A stretch of 54,810 bases of DNA from an uncultured Muribaculaceae bacterium (GCA_910587545.1 CAJUMI010000004.1:1-54810); one strand, 5' to 3'. Shown: positions 16,404-25,086, counted from the stretch's first letter. A program made the numbers and translations. Notes: generated by a model from the sequence alone, not told the origin.

Positions 16404-17597
16404 ATGGTTATTAATAAAATTCTGACAGATCTAAAGGGCAATTGCGAGCGAGAGGGCTTTGCTGGCTGGGATCCGTATGACGGGTTGAACTCAAAGGTGT
16501 TCAAGGCATTGCCGTTTGTCGGTCGGTCGGCAGTCGCGCGCTTGGTCTGGATTCAGTTTTTTAAACGCAATCCGATCAATCTGCGTCGGCTTCTGCTTGT
16601 GCCGAAAGAGCGGAATGCGAAGGGCATCGGACTGTTTGTGCGGGGGTATTGCTCGCTATGGTATGCCGTCGACGCCGACAGTTCGCTTGTCTGCAAATTC
16701 GGTACGAAAGCTGAGATCGAGACTCGGATCAGAGACTTGTCAGACTGGCTTGTCGACAATGTCTCGCAGGGATATTCGGGCGCGGCATGGGGCTATAATT
16801 TCCCGTGGCAGTGCCGGCGTGAGTTCCTGTTTCCGGCCTATGAAGCTACTGTCGTGGCTACGTATTTCTGCGCGACAGCGTTGCTTGACGCATACGAAAT
16901 TACCGGAGATGAAAGATATAAGGCCACGGCACTGTCGTCGGCCGAGTTTGTCAAGCGGGATCTGAGACGCACGCCTTATGGCGGCGGCGTGATCTTGTCT
17001 TATTCGAAAATGCCGGGCAATGACACGATCTACAATGCGTCGCTGCTCGGGAGCGCCCTGCTTGCACGATGCTACAGCTATACGTCTGACCGTGACAGTC
17101 TTGATCTTGCCAGGCAGTCGGCCGTGGCATGCTGCGGGGCACAGGCGGCCGACGGATCGTGGACTTATGGTGTCAAGCCGGTTACCGGCTGGATCGACTC
17201 GTTCCATACGGGCTACAACCTGATGGCTATGGAGGAATATATGCGGTATTCCGGCGATCGCGATTTCGCGGCCTGCCTTGAGAAAGGGTTTGATTATTAT
17301 ATCAAAAAATTTTTCATGGCCGACGGCGTGCCTAAATACTATCACGACCGGCAATATCCGGTCGATATCCATTGCGTGGGGCAGCTGTTTGTCACGCTTG
17401 CCGCGCTCGGGCGGCTGTCCGATCATGCCGGCCTCGTCGACAGAGTACTGTCGTGGGCTTTGGAAAACATGTGGGACGACCGTGGCTTTTTCTATTATCA
17501 GTTGAAAAAAGGAATCTCAAGCAAAATAAGCTATATGCGTTGGAGCAATGCTTTTATGTTCGCCTCGCTTGCCGGCCTGCTCGGAAAAGGAGATTGA
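16404..17597 (+). CDS. Alpha/alpha-barrel protein of polysaccharide loci (VpsJ-like)
   Basis: Predicted all-helical toroid of 397 residues, resembling the six-hairpin glycosidase superfamily and the VpsJ-type proteins found in exopolysaccharide gene clusters. Repeated helical hairpins are visible (TALLDAYEITGDERYKATALSSAEF, SALLARCYSYTSDRDSLDLARQSA, LMAMEEYMRYSGDRDFAACLEKGFDYY), each with the aromatic, Asp-Arg and Ala-rich pattern of such repeats. Conserved-looking polar residues sit in the loops (AAWGYNFPWQ, DGSWTYG, WIDSFHTGYN, PVDIHCVGQ). No signal peptide is seen, so it is probably cytoplasmic. It might act as a lyase, epimerase or hydrolase on a lipid-linked precursor; the activity is not known. 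Last gene before a new promoter. Confidence 0.7.
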   Translation: MVINKILTDLKGNCEREGFAGWDPYDGLNSKVFKALPFVGRSAVARLVWIQFFKRNPINLRRLLLVPKERNAKGIGLFVRGYCSLWYAVDADSSLVCKFGTKAEIETRIRDLSDWLVDNVSQGYSGAAWGYNFPWQCRREFLFPAYEATVVATYFCATALLDAYEITGDERYKATALSSAEFVKRDLRRTPYGGGVILSYSKMPGNDTIYNASLLGSALLARCYSYTSDRDSLDLARQSAVACCGAQAADGSWTYGVKPVTGWIDSFHTGYNLMAMEEYMRYSGDRDFAACLEKGFDYYIKKFFMADGVPKYYHDRQYPVDIHCVGQLFVTLAALGRLSDHAGLVDRVLSWALENMWDDRGFFYYQLKKGISSKISYMRWSNAFMFASLAGLLGKGD

Positions 17598-17621
17598 AGA
17601 GTGGGAAAAACGTATTATCTT

Positions 17622-17652
17622 TTTGAAGTTTGGGCTATTTTAACTACTTTTG
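17622..17652 (+). promoter_or_regulatory. Internal promoter for wecC-wecG-wecB
   Basis: TTTG at 17622-17625 and TACTTTTG at 17645-17652 are 19 bases apart, a full match to the Bacteroidota pattern. Transcription would start near 17658, 22 bases before the wecC ATG. It allows UDP-ManNAcA synthesis to be expressed separately from the upstream locus. Confidence 0.75.
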
Positions 17653-17679
17653 TCTAAATAAGACACATTAATAGTTTTT

Positions 17680-18891
17680 ATGAAAGCATGTTTCATAGGT
17701 CTTGGCTACATCGGACTGCCTACTGCTATCATCGCCGCCGAAAGTGGCATCAAGGTCGTGGGTGTTGATGTCAATACCAAGGTGGTCGAAAAAGTAAATA
17801 AAGCTGAACTCCATATAGTAGAACCGGGTCTTGACCTGCTGCTGAAGAAAGTCGTCGGGTCAGGCGGTCTGACCGCGAAATCAGCGCCCGAGACTGCCGA
17901 CGCGTTTTTTATCGTAGTGCCTACTCCGTTCAAGGGTGATCATGAGCCTGATGTGTCGTACGTCGAGAGTGCGACCCGTTCGGTGATCCCGGTGCTGAAA
18001 CCCGGCGATCTTTTTGTGATCGAATCGACGTCGCCCGTCGGCACGACCGAGGCGATGGCCGAGGTGATCTTCGCCGAGCGCCCCGAGCTCAAGGGCAGAA
18101 TCCATATAGCCTATTGCCCCGAGCGTGTGTTGCCCGGCAACATCATCTACGAGCTGGTGAACAACGACCGGGTGATCGGCGGTCTCGACGAGGCTTCGAC
18201 CGAGCGCGCCAAGTCGTTCTACGGACGCTTTGTCAAGGGCGAGCTGTTCGCCACCAACTCTCGCACGGCCGAGATGTGCAAACTGACGGAAAACTCGTCG
18301 CGCGATGTTCAGATAGCGTTTGCCAACGAGCTGTCGCTGATCTGTGACAAGGCCGGCATCAACGTCTGGGAACTCATAAGGCTTGCCAACCGCCATCCGC
18401 GTGTCAACATACTCCGTCCCGGCGCGGGCGTCGGCGGCCACTGTATCGCGGTCGATCCTTATTTTATCGTCTCGGCTTATCCCGAGCAGGCGAAGATCAT
18501 ATCGCAGGCCCGCGAGACCAATAATTACAAGAGCGAATGGTGTGCCGAAAAGGTCATCAACGCGATTCTTCGCTTCGAGCTTGATCATGGCCGCAAGCCG
18601 GCCGTGGCGTTGATGGGTCTCGCGTTCAAACCCGATATCGACGATCTGCGCGAGAGTCCGGCCATGCATATCGCCGAGGCTGTGGCCGATGCTGCCACAG
18701 GGGCCGATCTTTTGATTGTGGAGCCAAACATCAAGAGCCATCCGCGCTTTGAGCTGTCTGACGCCGCCGAGGCTTTCGAGGCAGCCGATATCGTGGTGAT
18801 GCTCACGGCTCACACTCCGTTCAAAGGCCTTGACGCCGGCCGCGGCGACAAGTTGATACTTGATTTCTGCGGTGTGTTCCAAAACCGATAG
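17680..18891 (+). CDS. wecC: UDP-N-acetyl-D-mannosamine dehydrogenase
   Basis: Oxidises UDP-ManNAc to UDP-ManNAcA in two NAD+-dependent steps. The 403 residues show the Rossmann loop FIGLGYIGLPTA at 5-16, the substrate-domain lysine in EMCKLTENSSRD (Lys201) and the catalytic cysteine in GAGVGGHCIAVDPYF (Cys255). The pattern GGHCIAVDPYF is that of WecC-type dehydrogenases rather than UDP-glucose dehydrogenases (which have GGxCFPKD). Followed 7 bases later by the WecG-like gene and then wecB, so the whole route UDP-GlcNAc to UDP-ManNAc to UDP-ManNAcA is encoded here. Has its own promoter at 17622-17652. Confidence 0.93.
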   Translation: MKACFIGLGYIGLPTAIIAAESGIKVVGVDVNTKVVEKVNKAELHIVEPGLDLLLKKVVGSGGLTAKSAPETADAFFIVVPTPFKGDHEPDVSYVESATRSVIPVLKPGDLFVIESTSPVGTTEAMAEVIFAERPELKGRIHIAYCPERVLPGNIIYELVNNDRVIGGLDEASTERAKSFYGRFVKGELFATNSRTAEMCKLTENSSRDVQIAFANELSLICDKAGINVWELIRLANRHPRVNILRPGAGVGGHCIAVDPYFIVSAYPEQAKIISQARETNNYKSEWCAEKVINAILRFELDHGRKPAVALMGLAFKPDIDDLRESPAMHIAEAVADAATGADLLIVEPNIKSHPRFELSDAAEAFEAADIVVMLTAHTPFKGLDAGRGDKLILDFCGVFQNR

Positions 18892-18898
18892 TGCCGCT

Positions 18899-19597
18899 AT
18901 GGAGGCCATCAGACTGAGGGACATCAACATCTATCCGGCTTCGTCGGCCGACGAGCTGATAGACTTTGCCGTCGAGCGCAAAGGCATACTTGTAGCCGTC
19001 AATGCCGAGAAGATGGCCAAGGCGACCGACAGGCTGTCGGCGCTGATCAACGACAACATAGGCTATTGCGACGGTTCGGGCGTAGTGCTCGCGTCGCATC
19101 AGAAAGGCGCCGACCGGGCGTGTAAAATCGCCGGCTGTGAGTTGTGGCTCAAGATCATCGGCCGCTACTACGACAAGTCGACCTTCTATTTCATCGGCGG
19201 TCGTCCGGAGGTGTTTGCCGACACTATCGTCAGGCTGAAGAAGGATTTTCCGGGCATTAGGATAGTCGGCGCGCGCGACGGCTACCTGAAAACCGACGCC
19301 GACCGCGAGGCGCTGATCGACGATGTCGCGCGGACGCGTCCCGACTTTGTGTTTGTGGCGATGGGCTCGCCGAAACAGGAATTTCTCATGGCTGAGATGC
19401 TGGCGCGTCACCGAGCGGTCTATCAGGGGCTGGGGGGCAGTTATGATGTCTACACCGGCCGCGCCAAACGCGCGCCGAAATGGTGGATCGACCATAACGC
19501 CGAATTTGTATATCGTCTGCTATGCCAGCCGTCGCGCATAAAGCGTGACTTGATAAGGGTGAAATTTGCCTGGTGGCTCGTGCGGAAAAAATTCTGA
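18899..19597 (+). CDS. WecG/TagA/CpsF family glycosyltransferase
   Basis: Family 26 glycosyltransferase predicted to move ManNAcA (as WecG does) or ManNAc (as TagA does) onto undecaprenyl-diphosphate-GlcNAc. About 232 residues from the ATG at 18899; an ATG at 18860 would overlap wecC by 32 bases and adds residues not typical of the family. Motifs include VNAEKMAKATDR, YCDGSGVVLASHQKGA, FYFIGGRPEVF, FVFVAMGSPKQEFLM and GLGGSYDVYTGRAKRAPKWW, all family hallmarks. Being placed between wecC and wecB argues for ManNAcA as the sugar. The C terminus (IKRDLIRVKFAWWLVRKKF) is a basic amphipathic tail likely to bind the membrane. Confidence 0.9.
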   Translation: MEAIRLRDINIYPASSADELIDFAVERKGILVAVNAEKMAKATDRLSALINDNIGYCDGSGVVLASHQKGADRACKIAGCELWLKIIGRYYDKSTFYFIGGRPEVFADTIVRLKKDFPGIRIVGARDGYLKTDADREALIDDVARTRPDFVFVAMGSPKQEFLMAEMLARHRAVYQGLGGSYDVYTGRAKRAPKWWIDHNAEFVYRLLCQPSRIKRDLIRVKFAWWLVRKKF

Positions 19598-19600
19598 CCA

Positions 19601-20764
19601 ATGGAAAAGAAAAAAGTAATGCTGGTGTTCGGCACACGACCCGAGGCCATCAAGATGGCTCCGGTGGTAGGTGCGCTGAAAGCCGCCGGTTCGGAGTTTG
19701 AAGTCATAGTGACCGTCACAGGGCAGCATCGTCAGATGCTCGACAGTGTCCTCGCGGTCTTTGATATCAAGCCTGATTATGATCTCAATATAATGCGTCC
19801 CGGACAGGACCTCTATGATGTCACCTCGAGAGTGCTTTCGGGTATGCGTGAGGTGTTCTCGGAAGTGAGGCCCGACATAGTGCTTGTCCACGGCGATACC
19901 TCGACATCCACGGCCGCGGCGCTTGCGGCGTTCTATGCGCGTGTTAAGGTCGGCCATGTGGAGGCTGGTCTTCGCACCGGCGACATCTATTCGCCCTGGC
20001 CGGAGGAGATGAACCGCCGTCTGACGGGCCGTCTGGCCAATGTCCATTTTTCACCCACAGAGACGGCCAAGGGCAATCTGCTCAGGGAGAATGTCGCAGA
20101 TTCAGATATATTCATAACCGGCAACACAGTCATCGACGCGCTGATGCAGGTCAAGGGACAGATCGAGGGGTCGGCCGAACTTGACGCGGCTCTGAAAGAG
20201 ACGCTGAGGGGTCAGGGATATGACGTCGGCCGTCTGAGTGGGGGGCGCCGTCTGGTGCTTGTCACCGGCCACCGCCGCGAGAACTTCGGCGAGGGCTTCA
20301 GGAACATATGCCTTGCGCTTGCCGAACTCTCGGCAAAGTATGGCGACGCGGTCGACTTTGTCTATCCGATGCATCTCAATCCCAATGTGCGGGGCCCGAT
20401 CGCCGAAACATTCGGTGGCCGCCGGCTCGACAATATGTTCTTTATCGAGCCTGTTGACTATCTGCCCTTTGTCTATCTGATGATGTCGAGTCATGTGATT
20501 CTGACCGACAGCGGCGGCATACAGGAAGAGGCGCCATCGCTGGGCAAGCCGGTGATGGTGATGCGCGATACGACCGAGCGTCCCGAGGCTCTCGAGGCCG
20601 GGACTGTGGAACTTGTCGGTACTGACATGCGGAAGATCGTCGACGGTGTGTCGCGTCTGGTTGACGACGATGCCCTCTACAGGGAGCGCAGCAGCCGCTC
20701 TAATCCTTACGGCGACGGCATGTCGTCGCAACGCATAGTCGAGGCTCTGCGCTCAGTCCTCTGA
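19601..20764 (+). CDS. wecB: UDP-N-acetylglucosamine 2-epimerase (non-hydrolysing)
   Basis: Interconverts UDP-GlcNAc and UDP-ManNAc, the first step toward UDP-ManNAcA. The 387 residues carry the family signatures MLVFGTRPEAIKMAPVV (N terminus), VLVHGDTSTSTAAALAAFYARVKVGHVEAGLRTGD, TGHRRENFGEG and LTDSGGIQEEAPSLGKPVMVMRDTTERPE. It begins 3 bases after the WecG-like gene. Its last 12 bases overlap the end of the convergent HD-domain gene. No terminator is evident between the two, so the transcripts probably run into each other. Confidence 0.95.
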   Translation: MEKKKVMLVFGTRPEAIKMAPVVGALKAAGSEFEVIVTVTGQHRQMLDSVLAVFDIKPDYDLNIMRPGQDLYDVTSRVLSGMREVFSEVRPDIVLVHGDTSTSTAAALAAFYARVKVGHVEAGLRTGDIYSPWPEEMNRRLTGRLANVHFSPTETAKGNLLRENVADSDIFITGNTVIDALMQVKGQIEGSAELDAALKETLRGQGYDVGRLSGGRRLVLVTGHRRENFGEGFRNICLALAELSAKYGDAVDFVYPMHLNPNVRGPIAETFGGRRLDNMFFIEPVDYLPFVYLMMSSHVILTDSGGIQEEAPSLGKPVMVMRDTTERPEALEAGTVELVGTDMRKIVDGVSRLVDDDALYRERSSRSNPYGDGMSSQRIVEALRSVL

Positions 20765-21316
20765 GGGAGTCTCTGAAAATTCGCCGTGCAGGCGGTCGAA
20801 GCGTTCTAATGTTGCCGGTGAGTGTCTGAGCATCGAAGTTCTGACGCTCTCGAGCGTTTTTGCCGAGTCAAGGCGTGTTTTGGAATAAAATTTGTCGGCG
20901 TAGCATATCAGCCTTTCGAGCAGTGTCTCGGGCATATAGTCGCGCACGGGTAGCGGCAGCTCCATCGCCGTGACCTCGTCGGCTGTGATGCCGGCGCCGG
21001 TGTGGCGTTCGGCCACGCGGGCATATATTTCGGGCAACCCATTCTCGCGGATCAGTCGTGCGCCGATTATGCCGTGGCGTATGTAGGGTTGTATGCCGTG
21101 GCATAGGATGCCGTCGGCGTCGGTCATGAATATGCCCAGGTCGTGGAGCATAGCGGCTGTCTCGATAATCCCGGGATCGAGTCCGAGCGCTTTTGTCCGG
21201 TTGATGTTGAGAGCGAGATCGGCCACGCTGCGGCAATGGCGTAAATAGATATCCCGAAGGGCTGAGCCTTCGGGATAATATCTGTCAATTAATTTTTGTG
21301 CTTCGGTAATCATCAT
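20753..21316 (-). CDS. HD-domain phosphohydrolase (HDIG type)
   Basis: Small cytoplasmic HD-domain protein of about 187 residues, probably a metal-dependent phosphohydrolase. Candidate ligands are the His in LRHCRSVADLAL, the HD pair in TAAMLHDLGIFM and the His in HGIIGARLIRENGL, followed by AERHTGAG. Similar proteins are annotated as HDIG-domain or 'HD superfamily' proteins of unknown substrate. The ATG at 21316 (or the adjacent one at 21313) overlaps the ilvE stop as ATGATGA, so translation is probably coupled. Its 3' end overlaps wecB by 12 bases on the opposite strand. Link to branched-chain amino acid metabolism is positional only. Confidence 0.8.
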   Translation of the reverse strand: MMITEAQKLIDRYYPEGSALRDIYLRHCRSVADLALNINRTKALGLDPGIIETAAMLHDLGIFMTDADGILCHGIQPYIRHGIIGARLIRENGLPEIYARVAERHTGAGITADEVTAMELPLPVRDYMPETLLERLICYADKFYSKTRLDSAKTLESVRTSMLRHSPATLERFDRLHGEFSETPSED

Positions 21317-22335
21317 TCGACGATGGTGTTCCAGCCGTGAGTATCTTCGCACTCGCCGAGGCGTATGGCGTTGAGACGGTTGTAGAGAGCCGTGGTGACT
21401 GGGCCGGGCTTGCCGTCGCGGGCGATGATGTATTTTTTACCGGTGTCGAGGTCGTCGATCTCACCGATAGGCGAGGCCACGGCAGCAGTGCCGCAGGCTG
21501 CGGCTTCGGAGCAGTGCTCGAGTTCGTCGACGGTGATGTGGCGCTGCTCGACTTCAATACCCATGTCGTGTGCGAGCTGCATTAGACTGTTGTTGGTCAC
21601 AGACGGGAGGATCGAGTCCGAGGCCGGAGTGATATATTTTCCGTCTTTGATGGCAAAGAAGTTGGCGGGGCCGCACTCGTCGAGATATTTCTTTTCCTTG
21701 GGGTCGAGATATAGGACTGCCGAGTAGCCGAGCTCGTGGGCGTGTTCGCCGGCCTGAAGTGACGCGGCGTAATTGCCTCCGACTTTCCAGCGACCCGTGC
21801 CTTTTGGAGCTACGCGGTCATAGTCGCGCATGATGCATATGTTGGTGCATCCGAAGCCGGTCTTGAAGTATGGGCCTACCGGGGTCACAAGCACGAGAAA
21901 TAGAAATTCCTCGGCCGGTTTGACGCCTACGCGGGCTGTGAGGCCGATCTCGAGGGGACGTATGTAGAGAGACGCGCCGCTTCCGTAAGGCGGAACAAAA
22001 CGTTCGTTCAGTTTCACCACCTTTTTGCACATCTCGCAGAACAGATCTTCGGGTATGGGTTCCATAAGGAGACCTTCGGCTGATTCGCGCATTCGTCGGG
22101 CATTGTCCTTGAGCCGGAATATGCGGATTTTGTTGTCCTTGCCGCGGAACGCTTTAAGACCTTCGAAGATTTCCTGACCGTAGTGCAGCGTGGTGGCGGC
22201 CATGTGCACATTGATGGTTTCGTCAGAGCTTACTTGAATTTCGCCCCACTTGCCGTCGCGGTATTCGCAGCGGACGTTATAGTCTGTGCGAAGGTATCCG
22301 AAAGGCAGTGCGCTCCAATCTATTTCATTGTTCAT
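21313..22335 (-). CDS. ilvE: Branched-chain amino acid aminotransferase
   Basis: PLP-dependent fold type IV aminotransferase that interconverts leucine, isoleucine and valine with their 2-oxo acids. The 340 residues fit the type II BCAT group. The PLP lysine is Lys184 in GTGRWKVGGNYA; other family marks are HYGQEIFEGLKAFRG, SLYIRPLEIG, the YLDECGPANFF segment (Glu contacting the pyridine nitrogen) and the AACGTAAVASPIG loop. The products are substrates for VorB-type oxidoreductases such as the one at 49921-52579. A -7 box lies at 22377-22384 upstream. Confidence 0.95.
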   Translation of the reverse strand: MNNEIDWSALPFGYLRTDYNVRCEYRDGKWGEIQVSSDETINVHMAATTLHYGQEIFEGLKAFRGKDNKIRIFRLKDNARRMRESAEGLLMEPIPEDLFCEMCKKVVKLNERFVPPYGSGASLYIRPLEIGLTARVGVKPAEEFLFLVLVTPVGPYFKTGFGCTNICIMRDYDRVAPKGTGRWKVGGNYAASLQAGEHAHELGYSAVLYLDPKEKKYLDECGPANFFAIKDGKYITPASDSILPSVTNNSLMQLAHDMGIEVEQRHITVDELEHCSEAAACGTAAVASPIGEIDDLDTGKKYIIARDGKPGPVTTALYNRLNAIRLGECEDTHGWNTIVE

Positions 22336-22376
22336 GAGAAGCTGGTTTATGAGTTAGCTAATTATATATCTAGATG

Positions 22377-22384
22377 CAAAGTTA
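22377..22384 (-). promoter_or_regulatory. -7 box upstream of ilvE
   Basis: Minus-strand TAACTTTG matches TAnnTTTG, giving a predicted start near 22371 and a leader of about 36 bases. The nearest TTTG upstream (plus coordinates 22399-22402) is only 14 bases away, shorter than usual, so the -33 element is doubtful. Confidence 0.5.
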
Positions 22385-22460
22385 CAAATTAGTGAGCGCA
22401 AAAGAAAATTTATTTTGCCGCATGGGTGTTGAAAAGGTCTGCAATGGTTGTGGAAGGGGG

Positions 22461-22505
22461 GTAAATAAATAACGGCCGTCAGTCGCGACGTCCGTTACCT
22501 ATTAT
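22461..22505 (-). terminator. Terminator after the two-component operon
   Basis: On the minus strand a stem with one mismatch (plus coordinates 22471-22480 with 22487-22496, AACGGCCGTC with GACGTCCGTT) is followed by ATTTATTTAC. It lies about 200 bases beyond the sensor kinase stop. The interval 22506-22696 is AT-rich, contains no convincing gene, and holds two minus-strand TAnnTTTG boxes (22638-22645, 22660-22667). Confidence 0.6.
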
Positions 22506-22696
22506 TTATTACTTCATTTAAAACTTTTTTTTATGTAAAAATACTTTTCCTTATACTTTGCTTTTACTGTATCTGCTGAATTAGGTTTTCAGGATTACGG
22601 ATTAGATTGGTAAATCTTTACGGAGAGGTTTATGCTGCAAATTTAGACGTTGGATGTTACAAATATATGTCATCTGTGATACAATATGGATACGGA

Positions 22697-24214
22697 CTAT
22701 ATCTGCTGAGAGTTTTTTATCTTGGGCAGAGTGTAGATGAATTCAAGGCCGCCCTCAGGATTGTTGCGCACCTCGATGCTGCCGCCATGAGCGTGGATGG
22801 TGTTCTGGACAATGGGCAGTCCGAGTCCGGTTCCGCCTGTCTTGCGTGAGCGTCCCGAGTCTACGCGGTAGAATCTTTCGAACAGATGGGGCAGATGTTC
22901 CTCTCCGACACCGTTGCCGTTGTCAAAGAACACGAAGCGATAGAAATTCTTATCCTCGCCGTCGAGTCTGACACCGCATTCGGTCCCTTTGGAGTATGCC
23001 GCCGCATTTTTGGCGAGGTTCATGATCATTGCGCTCAGCAGTGATGCGTTGCCCCTGATGATGCAGTCAGTCGGTATGTCATAGACAAACTCCATATCGC
23101 CGAGAATGTCGGATTCGGCAAGGTCGCTCATCACAGTGTAGACGAGGTCGTGGTAGTCGAGTTCCTCGGTATTGATCAGTGCGCCGCCTTCGTCGAGACG
23201 TGTTATCGCCGATACGTCGTTCATGAGATTTGTGAGCCTGTTGGCATGCATGAGCGCTTTGCGGATGAAGTTGTTGCGGGAGGCTTCATCCATATCGGGA
23301 TTGGATATGATGGTGTCGAGATAACCCTTTATGACACCGATCGGTGTCTTTAGCTCGTGGTTGATGTTGTTGGTGAGCTGGCGTTTGAGCCGGTTTTTCT
23401 CTTCGAGGGCATGCATGGTGACGTTGTGCTCACGTTTGAGCTTCAGTACGGCTTTTGATCTCTCGTTGTACATATAGATGATCTGACGAGAGATGTCGCC
23501 GAGCTCGTCGTGGGGGTAGTCCATGCTCGGGATGAAGTTGGGATCGGTTGCGGCTCTTTCGGCGAAGGTCTTCAGGATTTTGATGTTTCTGCCGAAGTAG
23601 CGGGTGGAGAAATATGACAGGATTGTCAAAACGGTAGCAATCACAAACACGACGATCCAGATGCTTGTGCTGGGCAGGCTGGCGTTGATGACATCGGCAT
23701 CGAACGGCAGGACCGTAGAAGTTCTGAGTCGTCCATCAGAGCTTACGTCAGTGCGGAAGAAGAAGTTATTGTTCTGCAGCTCGTCGGCTTCGTTTTCGAT
23801 GGGGGCGGTCAGAGATCCGTCGGTTTTTATCACCAGTGAACTGTTCTGACTGTGGATATTGTTGGTGACTCCTTTGGTTTTTCGTCGTTCCTCTTCTGAG
23901 AGAGAAATCACTTCACCGACGTAGTAGATCAGGTTGCCGTCTTGAAAGACAGAGATGCGTATCTTGTCGTAAATCGGATTTTCGATATAGTACTTGCCGA
24001 TGAAACGAAAAAATTCGAGAGGGTCTTTTTCGTTCTCGTAATATGAGATGATGCGCTCGTTGATCAGTTTGAGCTGACTTTCGAGTGTGGCCTTGCGGTA
24101 TTCACGCTCGTTGTAGATCTGCCAGTAGGCCATACCGAAGATTATCAGCCATATAGTTGCGATAAGCGGTATGAACAGCTGCCATTGGTAACTAATATGT
24201 CTCCTTAAACCCAT
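22697..24214 (-). CDS. rprX: Membrane sensor histidine kinase, RprX-like
   Basis: Inner-membrane sensor of 505 residues that would phosphorylate the response regulator encoded just upstream. Helix one is at about 12-32, a periplasmic sensor domain spans about 33-182, and helix two is at about 184-204. Then come a HAMP-like segment, the HisKA box TNNINHELKTPIGV with His286, and the ATPase with the N box (NLAKNAAAYSKG), G1 (FFDNGNGVGEEH) and G2 (GGTGLGLPIVQN). It overlaps the regulator gene by 23 bases. The RprX name rests on similarity of the pair to Bacteroides RprXY; the signal sensed is unknown. A terminator lies downstream at 22461-22505. Confidence 0.85.
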   Translation of the reverse strand: MGLRRHISYQWQLFIPLIATIWLIIFGMAYWQIYNEREYRKATLESQLKLINERIISYYENEKDPLEFFRFIGKYYIENPIYDKIRISVFQDGNLIYYVGEVISLSEEERRKTKGVTNNIHSQNSSLVIKTDGSLTAPIENEADELQNNNFFFRTDVSSDGRLRTSTVLPFDADVINASLPSTSIWIVVFVIATVLTILSYFSTRYFGRNIKILKTFAERAATDPNFIPSMDYPHDELGDISRQIIYMYNERSKAVLKLKREHNVTMHALEEKNRLKRQLTNNINHELKTPIGVIKGYLDTIISNPDMDEASRNNFIRKALMHANRLTNLMNDVSAITRLDEGGALINTEELDYHDLVYTVMSDLAESDILGDMEFVYDIPTDCIIRGNASLLSAMIMNLAKNAAAYSKGTECGVRLDGEDKNFYRFVFFDNGNGVGEEHLPHLFERFYRVDSGRSRKTGGTGLGLPIVQNTIHAHGGSIEVRNNPEGGLEFIYTLPKIKNSQQI

Positions 24215-24902
24215 AGCCGAAACCCTGACGTGTCACAATGTAGTTGCCGTATTCGCCGAGTTTCTTGCGCAGGCGGGTGATGTTGGTGTCGATTGTGCGG
24301 TTTGTCACTACGACGTCGGCGCCCCATACGTGCTCGATGATCTCCTCGCGTGAGTAGATGCGGTTGCGGTGGGTAAGGAAAAACAGCAGGATGTCAAATT
24401 CGGTACGTGTGAGCTGGATCTCTTCGCCGTCGAGATAACAGATCTTTTCGTTGCGGTCGATGCGCAGGGTCTTGAATGTGATGTCGGGCTCGTAGATGCT
24501 CTGCGAGATGTTGTAGGCGACTTGCTTTGCCGCAGCCGAGCGGCGCAGCACGGCGCGCACACGAGCAAGGACTTCACCGATGACAAACGGTTTGGTCACA
24601 TAGTCGTCGGCACCGATATTAAGGCCCATGACCTTGTCGTCTTCGTCAGTCATCGCCGAACAGAAGATAATGGGTGTATTTTCTGTTTCTGTTATGTTAC
24701 GAATCTGTTTCGCGAAATCGAAGCCGCTGAGGCGCCCCATCATTATATCTACCAAAAATAATGAATAGGAAGCGAGATCCATCTCTAACGCTTCTTCCGC
24801 GCTATATGCGCAGTCAACTTCATAACCTTCTTTCTCAAGGTTAAACTTAAGTATTTCGCATAAAGCTTCTTCGTCGTCTATTACTAAAATTTTGATTCTC
24901 AT
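24192..24902 (-). CDS. rprY: OmpR-family response regulator, RprY-like
   Basis: DNA-binding response regulator of 236 residues. The receiver domain has the acidic pair Asp9-Asp10, phosphorylation site Asp52 in LFLVDIMMG and Lys104 in DDYVTKPF. The C-terminal winged helix (about 140-235) shows the ELTRTEFDILLFF, RIYSREEIIEHVWG and TIDTNITRLRKKLG motifs of the OmpR/PhoB class. The receiver sequence DDEEALCEILKFNLEKEGYEVD closely resembles Bacteroides RprY. First gene of a two-gene operon with the kinase. Targets cannot be inferred here. Confidence 0.9.
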   Translation of the reverse strand: MRIKILVIDDEEALCEILKFNLEKEGYEVDCAYSAEEALEMDLASYSLFLVDIMMGRLSGFDFAKQIRNITETENTPIIFCSAMTDEDDKVMGLNIGADDYVTKPFVIGEVLARVRAVLRRSAAAKQVAYNISQSIYEPDITFKTLRIDRNEKICYLDGEEIQLTRTEFDILLFFLTHRNRIYSREEIIEHVWGADVVVTNRTIDTNITRLRKKLGEYGNYIVTRQGFGYGFKETY

Positions 24903-24985
24903 TAATATTGGTAATACTATTGGTTACTTGTCCTTGGCGTCGCGCTAAAACATGAGCCAATGATGATCGGTATATTATCTGCATA

Positions 24986-25015
24986 CGAAAGTACTAAAAA
25001 AATGAATTTCCCCAA
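24986..25015 (-). promoter_or_regulatory. Probable promoter of the rprYX-like operon
   Basis: On the minus strand, TTG (plus coordinates 25013-25015) and TACTTTCG (24986-24993) are 19 bases apart. The -7 box differs from TAnnTTTG at one position. The predicted leader is about 78 bases. Confidence 0.45.
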
Positions 25016-25086
25016 TGTTAAAGAAACTTAATTCGAGGGGAAGCGCAAACTATCCGGCGATCGATATGTTATAATGACATAGTTAC

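Noticed and set aside
17881..18930. 349-codon open frame on the minus strand
   Set aside because: Antisense shadow of wecC with no recognisable protein features.
22607..22849. 80-codon plus-strand open frame
   Set aside because: Half of it overlaps the 3' end of the sensor kinase antisense, with no promoter or conserved feature.
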